Shown: piece by piece, positions 1 through 11,234 of the stretch
How the letters are laid out: every line of letters starts with the position of its first letter
Numbering within the stretch: position 1 is the first letter of the stretch
Source of the DNA: Gnetum montanum
Lineage: Eukaryota; Streptophyta; Gnetopsida; Gnetales; Gnetaceae
Direction of reading: 5' to 3'
Assembly: GCA_015680685.1 (NCBI GenBank)
Contig: MNCI01011476.1
Span: 40,794 to 104,793, forward strand
Length of the DNA stretch: 64,000 nucleotides
Made by a program: the position numbers and the translations under genes
The notes under the pieces: generated by a model
Seen by the model: only the letters and a program-made list of their open reading frames with translations
Database searches by the model: none
Told to the model about the DNA's origin: nothing

Positions 1-299
1 AGTTACTCCAATGTGGAAGAATGGTGGGAATAGGTTTTGAAGGTTGAAATGAGGTCAAACATGCAAAATCTTGAGGCTATAAGGTCTTAGTTTTCTCCGA
101 TGAAGATCTCTGACTTCTAGGAGTATCATCTTGCCCTCGACAGTGGAAAAGTGACTTTCCTTCCTTGTTTCCATGTTGGGGAAGTTACTCTCTAATGTGG
201 AGGAAGAAAGAATATTAGATCTAGGCCAATTTAAGTCACAATTGACCATGCATTATTACCTTCTGGAGTTGTTAGGATCAAGGGTTATGGTTTAGTGTC
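1..299. other. Unassigned left edge
   Basis: No convincing coding sequence is seen. The stretch uses words found in the hairpin-repeat array that follows (variants of 'caccatgcat' and 'gtgtgga'), so it is probably the worn outer part of the same LTR-like region. Confidence 0.3.
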
Positions 300-2290
300 A
301 ATTTTTGGCAACTTTGAGTTTTTATAAGTGTTTGTTAAACTTACCCCATTCTTTCACATTGGGGGTGGAGAGCTCAACTTAGAAAATAAGGGGGAATGGA
401 TTTTTGACCTTCTAACATCAATTTCGTGAAGTTTGAAAGCGCCAAATGATGTCGATAAGGTCCTAGAGTGCATATAAGCTTGGTTAATGTTATTCTAAGG
501 TAGTTATTAACTCCAAATGGGGTTTTCACTCAATTTACAAGTTTGGTAGCATGGAGGGGGAATTCCTAGTGTGGAGATATTATAAAACTTAGATCTATCC
601 TACTTTTGACTTCAATTGACCATGCATGTTAGCTTGTATGGTTGTTGAGGTTGAAGACTAGGGTTTGGATACAAAACTAGTCATTTTAAAGGTTTTTAAA
701 GTGGTTTTTGCACTTCTCAAATTTTCCATGCTAGGCCTTCTATGCTTAGTATGGAAAATTAGGGGAAAATATTTTTGATGTATGATGATCACTTTTGGTC
801 ATGCATGTGTGTTCACAAGGTTGCTGGTGATGATGGTTAATGCTTGGTGTCAAAATTTTTTCTTTCTAAAGGTTGATGAGTGGTTTTTGGCCTTTCCCCC
901 ATTTTTCCATGCTAGGGCTTCCATGTTTAGCATGGAAAAATATGGAGAAAGCCAATTGATCATTTTTGGCCACTTTCAACCATGCATGTAGGTTTCTAAG
1001 GTCACCAATGCCAACCGCTACTACTTGATGTCAAAATTTGGTTATTTCAAAGGTTATAAAAAATGTTTTGGACCTCCCTCCCTCCCCCCCACCCCACCCC
1101 ACCATTTTTCCACACCAAGGCTTCCATTCTAAATGTGAAAAATTAGGGGAAAAATCTTTTTGATCATTTTTTATCATTTTCAAGCATGCATGTAGGCTTG
1201 TTAGGTTGTTGGCATCGATTACTAACATCTAATGTTAAAATTTGGTTGTTTCAAAGGTCATAAGGCATTTTTTTGACTTCCCCCATTTTCCATAATGGGG
1301 TTTCCATGCTTAGTGTGGAAAATTATGGGAAAAACTTTTTTAATCATTTGTGGCTGATTTGGCTATACATGAGTGCTCATAGGGTTGCTAACGTTGGTCA
1401 TCAATGCCTAAGGTTAATATTTGGTCATTTTGGAGGCTGTGAGGGCCTTTTTAGGCTTTTCCCATTTTTTTCATGCTAAGGGTAGAAGGCTTAGCATGGA
1501 AGAGGTCCCCCTCAGTGGAGAAAGTTAGATGTAATCCAAATCGACAATTAATTGACCATGCATGTCAACCTTTGGGGTTGCCAGTGTTGATGGTCAATGT
1601 TGGATGTCAAGATTTGATAGTTTGGAGGCTCCTAAGTACCTCATGTAATCAGCCCCTTTCTTCCACATTGGGAATGGTGGCCCTAGCATGTATGAGAGGG
1701 GGATGATAGATTTGTATAATTTTTGATCCATTTTGGGACTTTTAGAAGCTCTAGAGGGTTTGGCCAAGGTCTAGGGATCATCGAGCATCAAGAAATGTTC
1801 ATTAGGTCATCAATTTTGGTTATTTTTGGCTTCCCCCATATATCCATGCTAAGGGTAAAAGGGTCAGCATGGAAGAACCATCCCCTAGTGTGCAACACAT
1901 CAAATCCTAGATTTCGACTAATTTTGACCAATTTTGATTAGGTTTGGTGAGGTCATGAGGCTATCGGAGATTCTTGGAGGGGTTCTAGGTTATGTGGGAC
2001 CCACTTTGGGATCAAACTTGTGCTAAATGAGTGTTGGGAGGTAAGAGTGAGTGCTAGCCCCCTTCTTCCATGTTGGGCACTATTACCCTAGTGTGGAAAT
2101 CCATGGTACCTAGCCTTGCTCATGTTTTTCCCAAATTTGGAAACTTGGGGTTGAAAAAAGGCAAGTCTCAGTTACTAAAAGTAGAAAGATGTTGTGGTGC
2201 TAATGAATTTGTAAACAAATGGGCATGTTTCTATGCTAGGCGTGGCATTCCTAGCATGGAAGTATTAAATCAAGGTTGCCATAATGTTTG
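300..2290. repeat. Degenerate ~185-bp tandem array with a hairpin in each unit (T1 LTR-like region)
   Basis: Imperfect units recur near 530, 720, 897, 1100, 1283, 1460, 1652, 1830, 2050 and 2225, a spacing of about 175-220 bases. Each unit has a short inverted repeat of the type TTCCATGCTA...TAGCATGGAA, followed about 80 bases later by a CATGCATGT-like word. The best preserved hairpin cores are at 725-755, 905-940 and 1850-1880. Short open frames here are by-products of the repeat. The array sits at the 3' end (minus-strand sense) of element T1, where an LTR is expected, and a similar array with a different hairpin core occupies the matching place in T2. LTR ends and target-site duplications were not found. 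Confidence 0.65.
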
Positions 2291-3237
2291 AAGTGTCAAA
2301 ATTGGCAAAAGAAAACTCAATGTTGGTGCAAATTTTGATCAAAAGGGAAGGCATAGGGTGGGGCCCACAATTTAAAAATTAAAAATTTTGAAAATTCAAG
2401 TTATGGTTTTATTTAATTTAACTTTCAAATGAGGAAGTTATGGTTGTTTTTCTAGCATTGCGCAGTTAGGTTGTTTGTGTTGCTTTTCTAATTTCATCTA
2501 GATTTGTGAAATTTTTACAAGAGAACGACTATGGATTTTACTAGTTTTTGGTAATAGATGCATATGCTTTGGCTTTAGCTTTTCAAAAAAGGTGGAATTA
2601 CTCTGGACTTAAAATGAAATTTCTATGAATTTTTTACTAAGCATGTGTAGTAAGGGTGTTTCTGCTGTTTTCATATTATTGTCCAAATTGATGAATTTTT
2701 CTTACATATATAGAAATGGTTTTGAATTTTTCTAAGCTTGAGTGCATAGGACTTGATTTAAGCTTTCAAATGGTGGTGGAATCACTCCATTTGAAGCTCA
2801 AACGATTTTTTTAAAATTTTTTTGGCTATGGCTATGTGAACAAGGCAAAAGTCATGGTTGTAGTACATAGAAGTGGTTGATATGTATAACTTATGTTTTT
2901 CTTTTCAAAAATAATGTTTAGTTTTTTTAAAAATAAAAGTAAAATTTTTTCTATTTTTTTTAATTTTTAGTAAGCTTTTACTATGGCTACATGGCCTTTT
3001 TCTAAGTTTAGCATGTTTTTTTTTTCTAAATTTGTGCATAATTTAGATGTTTTTTTTTCCAAATTTATGCATACTTTGCATAATTTAGATGTTTTTTTTA
3101 TTTCTAAATGTATGCATAATGTAGATGTTATTTTCTAAATTTATGCATAATTTAGACTAACATATAGTTTTGGGCTATAGAATTTTGGCTATGAAGGCTA
3201 TAAAATATGGCAATCATGCTTTTATGGGATTTTCAAG
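2291..3237. other. AT-rich non-coding region between hairpin array and HAD-like gene
   Basis: No supportable gene. The stretch is rich in poly-T and in repeats of 'aaatttatgcataat' near 3030-3150. Parts (near 2490-2720) resemble 52900-53600, which holds the same position in T2, so it is part of the element and may be the 5' leader of the plus-strand gene. Confidence 0.4.
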
Positions 3238-3790
3238 CTAATTTAGATAAACAACCTAAGAGCTTTTTATAGAAGCTAATTTCATCTCTGACTTAGGAAG
3301 TTTTCACTAAATTTGTAAAGAAATTCCAATTGGTCATGGTTGCAAGGTTATTCAAAGTTGTGATAATGCTTTGTTGCAAAATTACTTAGACTAATTTAGA
3401 TAAACACGTTAGAGCTTTTTACAAAGGCTAATTTCACCTCTAACTAGATGCTTTGTCCAAATTTGCTAAGTAATTTTAATGTAAGGCTACACAAGGTTGT
3501 GATAATGCTTTGTTGTAAATTCCTTAAACTAATTTAGATAAACACCTTACAATGTTTTACATAGGCTAATTTCACCTTCGACTAGATGTTTCTTCCAAAT
3601 TTGCTAAGTAACTCCAATTGGCCATAATGTTTTTGTTTTGAAAGGTTGTAAGAATGCCTTTTCTTTTTGGGGAATTTGTTAAGATAATTTAGATAAACAC
3701 CTTAGAGCTTTTTATAGAGTCTAATTTCACCTCCAACAAGGATGTTTTCCTAACTTGTTAAGAAATTCTAATTAGTCATAACATTTTTGT
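3238..3790. repeat. Four tandem units of about 145 bp
   Basis: Units begin near 3238, 3390, 3530 and 3677 with 'ctaatttagataaacac' or a close variant. Each continues with 'gagctttttatagaggc', 'taatttcacctc' and a 'ccaaatttgctaag' block. Units differ by point changes and small indels, so the array is old. It lies directly upstream of the first recognisable HAD-like exon. Confidence 0.7.
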
Positions 3791-3799
3791 TTTGTTTCA

Positions 3800-6700
3800 T
3801 GTAGAGTCTTCTTGAGGCCCATCCTCAACATAGTAGAGCTTGTTGGTATTTTGTGTTACATTGGGCATCCTAAGACAAACACCCCATTACATGACATGCC
3901 TTTGGGAAAATTCTCATTATGGTTCTAGCCTAGGACAAGGGACTCCCTTGCATACCTCCTTAAGAAATTCAATGTGATGCTATGGTTACACTTGTCCACG
4001 GATGTAGTTGGGGTTGTTGTGGAGACCTTGTTGCCTTAGGCATCTGGGCTGGTTACTAGGTATATTATTGACAAGCTATTGCCTAAGGCTACAAGGGGAC
4101 CAGTAGAGGCCATAAGTCCATGCTACCTTACAGAGATTTGGTTGATGCCAAAGTATAGTCAATATAATACTGACAATACTATGATGCTGGAACATAGAGC
4201 CCACACATTATTCCAAAACCCACTTGGCACAATGTATCATCTACAAGGATAAACATGATTATTATAATGTTTTTATGGTTTTGGCTTGATTACCTTACTT
4301 AACTTCATTGATTTTACAACCTCTTGTAGGTATAAGGTCAATGATTAAGGCTTGATTGTTAATGATCAAATCTTAGTAGTGGCTCAAATTGCTTTGGATG
4401 AATTCACCAAGAGTTCCCAAATCAAAGTTGTTGTGTGTCAATAGTTAAGAGGGGACTTTAATGAATACACCACCAAATTTAACCTTGTATACAAAAAGTG
4501 CAAGGATGATGGGATGACGCACAATTAGTGGGTAGATGCTGGTAGCTTGGATTAGATCCTTGTAGTTGGAACCTACACATTGCAAAAGAAAAGTAAAGGT
4601 GAATCTATAGTTTCTAGTATTTTATGGCTCTAAGTGTATCATTGCTTTTCTTGGCTTTTGAAATTTTTCATATCAATGCTAATAATTAGTTATTATTTTG
4701 TAGGAAATTTCACTGTGGTTGATTTCACTATACCACTCTCACATTCACATCATGATAATACCCTCATCCTGAAGTTTGATGATGTGACATCAGCATAGGG
4801 GTGGCTAAAGGAGTAGGCACATGGATACGTTTAGGTGAACATCTAGCATGTAGGTTTGCTCAATGTATTTATGGTACCTATCCCTTCCATCCCTACTGTG
4901 GAGATGTTGCATGTCATCAACTCCTTTGATGAGACAACTAGTTGTTTTAGCACCATCATCCAAGGTGTTATGGTAAACATAGACATAGGTGCTATTCTGT
5001 TTCATGATTGTTTTGGTGTTCTTATTGATAGGGCAAAGGTTCCCACTAGGACAGTAAGGAAATTGGGCCATCATGAGGAAGTTCTAGAGTGGCTTGGTGC
5101 CAACATAGGCCACTTTGGAATTTCGATGGATAGTTGCATATCCTCTGTTTAGGTCTCATGCATTACCAAAATTACTATCACAAAAGTAGGTAATCAACCT
5201 GACACAGGGGTGGACCTTTAAGAAGGTCTTGGTGGAGGGCATCAAATTCGATCGGGTGGCTACTTTGACTACTAGGCTTCTAGAGGAGATCCTTAGACTT
5301 TGTGTTGACACCTATACGATAATTGATATGCACTTTGCATTTTTTGCAAGTTATCTAAAGAGGTTTGCAAAGTTTCTAATGGTGTATAAGAATGGATGAT
5401 GGATTTCCCAAGACCACATTTATCCAATAGTGTAGGCCCAGAACCCACTAGGGGGGATGGATGAAACTTTATCCATCACCACTAAGAATCTTGATGTTAG
5501 GGAGTATGAGTTTCTTGACAACACTAATGATGATGATCCCCTTTCATTTCCTACAAGTGTCTAGGAGGCTAAACGGTGATGCATGGAGGTTGAAGGGGTA
5601 GCTAGAGAAAAAATCAAGAGCCCCATGAAGGAGGCACCCCTAGCATTAGATTAGCCTACCTCAAAGAAGCTTAAGTTTAAGCTTAAGCCATCATAGTAGG
5701 TAGTTGTAGGTATGCTTTGTTTAAATTTGGCTATTTCATGTTCTAAAGATTATGGCTACTTTAGATGGTTTCATGTGTTAACTAGTTTTCTATGTGTCAT
5801 GGTTGTAGACAAATGTCAGATTTATAGTAGCCCAAGTTGCTATAGAGGTAGAACAAAGGCATGCAAAAGAGGCACTCCTAACATAGCCTATGGTTGAAGG
5901 ACTTGTCAATATAGGTATAGAAAATTTAGATGCATTATTTGAAGAGGTGGTACCAGGTGCCTCTCCCATCATCATCCTAGAGCAGGAAGAGGAGGAGGAG
6001 CTAGGTATGCCTATGCTTTAATATTTTCGGTATACCAGATAAAGTGGAGTTCTTGCATAGGATTGCTAAGGACATCATTGATTGATTGCATCCATTTGCA
6101 CCTGAGATAGGTAAGCATTTTTCTTTATGTGCTTCAATTGTGGGTTTTGCTTGCATTATGGCTATTTAAGGTTGTTTTTTATGGTTATATTTTATGCTTA
6201 TGCAGTATCATCTGTGGAGTGGGACCTCAGTAGAGACATGGAGTTAGACTCTTGGCCTAAACTTCCCTCTAACGTGTCTAGTGTGCCCATGAAGTTGTAT
6301 AAGACTGCCACTGATTTGGCGATGTTGTGCACAAAAGCTTCATTGGAGCTAAAGAGGGCCAATGAATCACTATGGGAGGAAGCTGTGGGCTTGAGGGAAA
6401 AGATTGAAAGGTAGGATGATACGATTAGGGATCTCTAAGACCATAAAGCCTTTGTGGAAGCCCAAGTGGCTAACTTAGGGGAGTTATGGACTAAGGAGAT
6501 CACTTGGATCCACTACTGGCATTTGTTTAGAACAAAGTAGCAATCCTATGGGAGATGGTGCAGCAACATATGAAAATGGACCTCATCTCCCAAAAGGCTA
6601 AGGATTGGAAGGATCACTACGCTTGGGTTCTAGAGTGGGGCAAGATATAAAAGGTTCACAAGAGTTAATAATAAGGCCGATCATGTGGCCTACTTAAAGT

Positions 6701-7195
6701 GGCTTAAGGAAGAGTCAGTTGAATAACACAAGAGAGAGTTGTTCATTTAGGGGATCTAGGTAGATAGTGCTTACTAACTTTTTGAAAGAACTCCCAAGAT
6801 GGAGCAATCCCCTACTCTTCAAGTTACCACTATTAAGGGTGAGACTACTATAGTTGTTGTTAGTCACGAGCCTTCTACTTGGACTCATATAGATAGGATT
6901 GACATTCTTTCTGGTGTTGATCTTGGGCATGTTGACTAGTCAACATGATGGAGGACTAGATCCTCCATCATTTGGAGGAAGGCCTTTCCCATCTACCCCC
7001 AAAAGTAATGGAGCCAAAATCTCCGTAGGTTTGATATATTTTATGTTTTAGTCTTTGTTTTAAGTCATGATTTTGGCTATGGGTTACTAACTAGTTATAT
7101 GTTGTTGCATTTCAAGCCTCAGGAGACATCAACAACCTCAGCAGTGAGGGTGGGAATGATCCACCACTTCCTCCTTTGGATGCTACTTAATAGCC
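3800..7195 (+). pseudogene. Antisense-to-element multi-exon gene with HAD/NIF-like domain, copy T1
   Basis: This degenerate plus-strand gene lies antisense to the retroelement protease and gag on its right. In shifting frames, 3800-4250 reads like the NIF/FCP1-type HAD phosphatase fold: a hydrophobic strand ending in a 'GILC'-like step, then 'LAYLLKKFNVMLW', a 'TLLP' step, and 'NTDNTMML' followed by 'LFQNP'. The last block corresponds to the family's 'NTLLVDDSP..AL.NPP' segment, but its acidic residues are gone. Further coding stretches are 4856-5152 and 6127-6414; the latter is charged and probably coiled coil. The same blocks occur in the same order in T2. Likely introns end at AG near 4332, 4702, 5808, 6204 and 7120. 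Many stops and frameshifts make it a pseudogene. The HAD assignment is by pattern only; the downstream exons are unrecognised. Confidence 0.45.
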
Positions 7196-7909
7196 TCCTT
7201 CCATTTAGCTTGTTGGCTATTTGTTCTTGTTTTTATGTTGATGGCTATGGTTAGCTAAGATTATGTTACGAATGGTTGTTATTTTTTGACATTCTTGCTA
7301 CATGTTGTGGTTATGGCTTGTGTTATGGACATTTTAATTTTAAATTTAAATATTTGGTTTTATTTTATCTATATGCATCTATAGTAATAAATATTGTAAA
7401 GATTATAAACATTGAAAATGGCTATATTGATGTTTTCTTTTTGTTATAACTTTTAATGGCTAGTCGATAGAAAGAAGTGTCATAATAGACATGATGTTTG
7501 CTAGTTTTAGGCCACTATGGCCATAGGTTATATTGCATGATTGTGGCTACATTGCCATTTTAACGCCTTGGTGGGTCATAATGTCAATTTAAAGTCTTAG
7601 AAGACTAAGTACCAGTTTAAGTTCATAGTGGATCAAGTATGAAACATAAGTAAAAATAAAATGGGTAATAATGCAGATAAACTTAGACTATGTGTATAAA
7701 ATAACAACGATATATTAAATTGCAAAAAAAAAAGGCTATTTGGCTATCGGTGCATTTGGTTATAGGGGCATGGGAAGGTTAAAGTGAACTTTATTTGTGC
7801 AGATTCTTCCTAATCTTTGCAAGATTAGGGAGTGAGTAAGGCCTACTTTGCACAAGCTTGTATTCACCATCTCCTTCACTTATGATGCTAAAAGGGAGTT
7901 CATCCCATA
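7196..7909. other. Spacer between HAD-like gene and protease in T1
   Basis: Non-coding. It contains 'ttgctagttttaggcc' near 7500 and a 'gccttggtgggtcat' block, both recognisable in T2 (near 57050) and at 49670-49740. Near 7800-7910 it matches the sequence next to the T2 protease at 57400-57540. RT and integrase would be expected here in an autonomous element; no trace of either is visible. Confidence 0.45.
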
Positions 7910-8470
7910 ATCTATTGCATTACTTGTCATTGTCATTATTTTTTGTCTTGGATCTTTCCTCTTCATGGCTAGGAGCTACTTCTTGAAGCTCCACTTTGGC
8001 TCCTTGTTTTATGTCTATGTTGTTGACAGCTAAGGGAATTATGTTCTCACCATGAATCATGATTTCACCTTCTTCATAAGGAAGGTGAATTTCTTGATGG
8101 ATGGGTGAGGACACAGCTTGTAGCTGGGCCAACCAAGGTCTCCCTAGGATCAGGTTGAATCCAGGTGTCTCTTCTACCATGAAGAAGTTGGTAGTTGTAG
8201 GGAATTGTTCTTTTGCTACAAAATCTAAGGAGATATATTCCTTAACAGCAACTCTTGATCCATTGAAGGACTTAAGAGTTGTGGTGGTTGTAGGTTATAT
8301 TTTCTCAGTTAAGCCCAAGCGTTCAACAATGATGCATGGAATGACATTGGTTATAGCTCTATCATCAACATGCACCCGATGTATTTTAAATTGTCCTATG
8401 TGTATGGTTATGAATAAATAGGTTGTAGTCACTTCCTCATTTTAGGGATTAACCTTAATTTCACTATCAC
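7910..8470 (-). pseudogene. Ty3/gypsy (Tat-like) aspartic protease remnant, T1
   Basis: The minus strand at 7920-8180 is open for 86 codons and contains 'FNLILGRPWLAQLQ', the C-terminal half of a plant Ty3/gypsy retropepsin, followed by an acidic lysine-rich tail. Upstream (about 8290-8400) the active-site strand can be seen as an 'HVDDR' block, where the family has D-(T/S/D)-G; the glycine is lost. T2 carries the same module at 57543-58250 with D-D-G kept. It would process the Gag polyprotein. The frame is broken upstream of 8180. Confidence 0.7.
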
Positions 8471-9104
8471 GAAATGTTAAAGGTGTTAACTTCTCCTTCC
8501 CTAGTGATGGAGGAAGCATTACTATATGGATGACTTCCTCGTTGGTAGGAATATCCTCACTAACGAGTATGGAGATCAACATTTTGACTAGTGCCTAACG
8601 AGGTGTGGCAAAAGTCATGATTAGTTCATACAAGCTTAGGGTTCTATTTTTCTACTTGAGTGAGTGCTTAACTTGGTCCATTGCATTGAGGAATTTTTTG
8701 CCATTGGTTGTGGGCTTGTCACCCCGGTTGTGCTTTACTTCCTTCATATGTCCCAAAATGTGGACCTTGACTTTAAGCTTTGGCTATTGTGGCTCTTCTT
8801 TGTTGTTTTGATTGTGGGCTTTAGCGTTCTCTTGTGCCTTGTTGGTGGAAGGAAATGGAACATAAGAGGTCACGGGTATAGCCAAAATGGGAGTGGGCTT
8901 CAGTGGACCCACTTTCTTTCATGCCTTTGTATGCTTGTCTTCCTTGTTGTTAGGCTTTTGCTTATGCTTCTTTCTTTGGTTGGCTATAGTTTTTTTGTTG
9001 TTAGCCATTGGTTGTAAGGAAGAGACAATAGCATTGGCCATCACAGGGGATCATTGTGTAATTGATTGGGCTACAGTTGTTTGGATTGTGTTGGGTTGGG
9101 AGAC
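8471..9104 (-). pseudogene. Tat-like gag C-terminal region, left part (T1)
   Basis: Degenerate minus-strand sequence continuing upstream from the protease. It aligns by eye with 58250-58720 in T2 (shared 'catgacaaggtcat', 'cttagggtt', 'ttgtgggctt'-type words). It stops abruptly at 9104, where an Athila-like LTR begins, and the homology resumes at 23969 on the far side of that insertion. No intact frame on this strand; plus-strand frames here are shadows. Confidence 0.5.
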
Positions 9105-9480
9105 TGTGAAACCACAAAATTGGTAATTTTAAAATCTTAATTACATATTGTTAATTATTTATTTAATGTTTATTTTAGCTATTTTAATTTATTATAGTAA
9201 TAAGTATTAGTTTATTAGTTTTTATTGCTAGTTTATTTTATTTTAGTTTAATTAATATTTTATATAAATATTATATACACTTACATATTATATAAATATC
9301 ATACTATACATTAAATATACATTTTAATTATTTATTATATATATACACACACATTATATAAACATCATTACATAATTATATTATATATTTTATACAAGAT
9401 TACATATAAATATTATAGTTTATAAAATATATATAAACATTATATATAAAGTATATATACATTATAGGTATTATAATCAG
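9105..9480 (+). repeat. Inverted Athila-like LTR arm, AT-rich start
   Basis: It begins TGTGAAACC and continues with a very AT-rich section of about 350 bases. This matches, in opposite orientation, the AT-rich starts of the LTRs at 14577-15040 and 23770-23963. It is the outermost part of the inverted arm 9105-10250. Confidence 0.6.
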
Positions 9481-9565
9481 GGCAAGCGCGGGCAAGTGCA
9501 AAATGGTAACGCCGCCTACATTGGGCACATGGAGTAACCCTACAATTTAGCCACATCAACTTTTT

Positions 9566-10137
9566 TCATTTCACCAATGAGCAAGGCCAAGGATCAGGGC
9601 AATGGCAAGCACAGGCAGAAACAGTGGAATCCATTCCTAAAGCATAGACACAAAAACCGCAGAATCTGTTGCAGGAATTGTTGGGAGAATCTGCATCACA
9701 AATAACAATCCTAGAGCTGTCCTGCATCTTGATAGAAGTGCAGAGGCTGCATCTTGCGCACACTGCTTACATTGAGAGGCACTGGTGTCTCCTTTGCATT
9801 GCACAAGATAGTAAATTGCCTCTGAATTATTCCCAGTCGCAAATGTATTGTAGGCTACTCCATGGAATGATCTATTCACTAGATTTCTGATCATTGCCTT
9901 TACATTTTTCTCTGTTTGGTTGCCTTTGGTGTAGTGACCATTGTCACTGTAGAGGTAATACAGAAGATTTGATTTTGATTCTAGGAAGCTTGAAGTTTGT
10001 GCAAAAGGTTGAGGAGAAGCTGGAACGGTTAAAACAGTTGCATTGAAGAAGTTCTGAGGGGAGGTGCTTGCATTAAAGAAGCTGTAAATTTTGTACCTAT
10101 TAAAATAGTTGGTCCTCCTCTTCATTGTGGCAATCAT
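9566..10137 (-). pseudogene. DUF26 (Gnk2-type, cysteine-rich secretory) gene fragment, left copy
   Basis: The minus strand is open for 166 codons (10137 to 9637). Residues about 15-140 read as a DUF26/Gnk2 domain (PF01657; salt-stress/antifungal; found in ginkbilobin, CRRSPs, plasmodesmata proteins and CRK ectodomains). Visible marks are 'NLVNRSFHGVAYNTF', 'SEAIYYLVQCKGD', and the signature C-X8-C-X2-C at 9758-9801. After 'SRCRTALG' the frame leaves the family pattern: the usual last cysteine and 'Y..FF' end are replaced by unrelated residues, and a second minus frame (9566-9763) covers that stretch. No signal peptide is seen and the first family cysteine is missing. Probably a captured, frameshifted gene piece; the closest relative is the copy at 11865-12235. 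Confidence 0.75.
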
Positions 10138-10250
10138 GATGCAAAAAGCAAGGCAACTGATCCAAACCCGTTATAGGACTTTTGTGCAGCAGACATGACC
10201 AACACCAATGCCATATTCTTGAGTGGGTGACCTGGTTCAATGCTCGAGAA
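10108..10250 (+). pseudogene. Germin-like protein 5' fragment, left copy
   Basis: This is the plus-strand mirror of the germin-like gene start in the right arm. It encodes the mature N-terminus 'ATDPNPL', then a TAG stop at 10174-10176, then 'DFCAAD', 'NAIFLSG' and a second stop. It breaks off at ~10250, where a primer-binding-site-like sequence begins. The rest of the gene is absent. Confidence 0.7.
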
Positions 10251-10281
10251 TGGCACCAAAATTGATGAGCTTTGCAAAATT
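10250..10281 (-). promoter_or_regulatory. Primer binding site / leader next to LTR-A
   Basis: Minus-strand reading just downstream of the LTR end gives 'TCATCAATTTTGGTGCCA', resembling the 'atcaattttTGGCGCC' primer site typical of Athila/Tat elements. The same 'gctcatcaat' context follows LTR-C at about 22690-22721. After this point the element body is lost and inverted-arm sequence follows. Confidence 0.5.
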
Positions 10282-10853
10282 TGCTGTTGGATACCTTTAA
10301 ATTTTATTTTTCTTTTGTTGTAGAGAAGTTACTCGTTTGTGCTTGACCGATGAGTCTCATCCATGGAGGAACAATTTCAAAAGTCAAAAGATCATCAAGA
10401 CAATAAATAATTAAAATTGAATTCAATTAAATTCCGCACTTAGAACTATCACTCATAATTATAATCATAAATTTTTAACCTAATTTCTAATACTAAGTTC
10501 AAAAATGAAAATAAATAATTAAATCAAATTAAAATTATAAATAATAATTCAATTTTGCCTAATTTGAAATTCTGCTTTGTTGTTTTCACAATGTGGTAAC
10601 TCCAATAGTCAACCAATGGATTTTAAGAACAATTGATACCCAACAAATTCAACCATCTGTTAAGCTTTGTGATCTGTTAAGCTTAACAGATCCTCAACAT
10701 AAATCACAAGAACAATTGATATCAATTTGATGTAGAATTTGTTGAGTATCAATTCCTTCTTTTGCCTTACGTTCTCTCCATAAAATCTTCTCTATCCTCT
10801 CCTCCCTCCCTCCCAATAAAATGTGGGGTGTATTATTTATACCTCACAATGTT

Positions 10854-11234
10854 TTAAAAATAAATTGATAAAGTGCCAATAGGGTAAATGCCAAGTCGGG
10901 TATCTTCGATATTTTTGATTAACATAAAATCTATGGAAGGGGCGGAAGAGGCGGTTGCTCCTATCTGTGTCAAAGTTGGTGACGGTGAGGTTGGCTTGGC
11001 ACCGTAGCAGTCCAGCAATAGTGGCAGCACCATGGCAACGTCTATCTCCATGGCCTTTCTCATGTGTGGAACCTTCACGTTGACGACGTGACCGAGTGAG
11101 TGTGCTCCTGCAAGTAGTGAAGATGCCACCTGCGGGTACATCATGCTGTTGCTATTGAAATTATAGTTGCCACTGCTGTTGCTGGCATTCTCCTGGTGCA
11201 GCCACTCGACCACTGCTATAGTAAAAACCCACAT
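10854..11234 (-). other. 126-codon open frame of unknown nature inside LTR-A
   Basis: It is open on the minus strand directly downstream of the germin-like pseudogene. The composition is gene-like (GC-richer than the neighbouring LTR), with serine/asparagine-rich and 'HVVNVKVPHMRKAMEIDV' stretches, but I recognise no family. Its last ~20 codons run into LTR-like sequence. A different minus frame reads 'LRCQANLTVTNFDTD', so the true frame, if any, is uncertain. It may be a further captured gene piece. Confidence 0.25.

Larger units (their letters stand above)
9470..10250. repeat. Left arm of DUF26/germin inverted repeat
   Basis: This segment is an inverted, diverged copy of about 11600-12490. 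The shared blocks run in mirrored order: 'ataatcagggcaag', the 'ggccaaggatcagggc' block, the DUF26 exon, and the start of the germin-like gene. The arms differ by many substitutions and by a ~60-bp deletion in this copy near 10108 (between 'cctattaaaa' and 'gtcctcctcttc'). They are therefore an old duplication rather than an assembly fold-back. Confidence 0.8.

Noticed and set aside
4805-5074. 89-codon minus frame
   Set aside because: Antisense of the plus-strand exon 4856-5152, whose blocks are conserved in T2 on the plus strand.
8605-9126. Plus-strand hydrophobic frames (68-117 codons) resembling membrane proteins
   Set aside because: Opposite strand of degenerate Tat gag/protease; hydrophobicity comes from antisense of charged codons.
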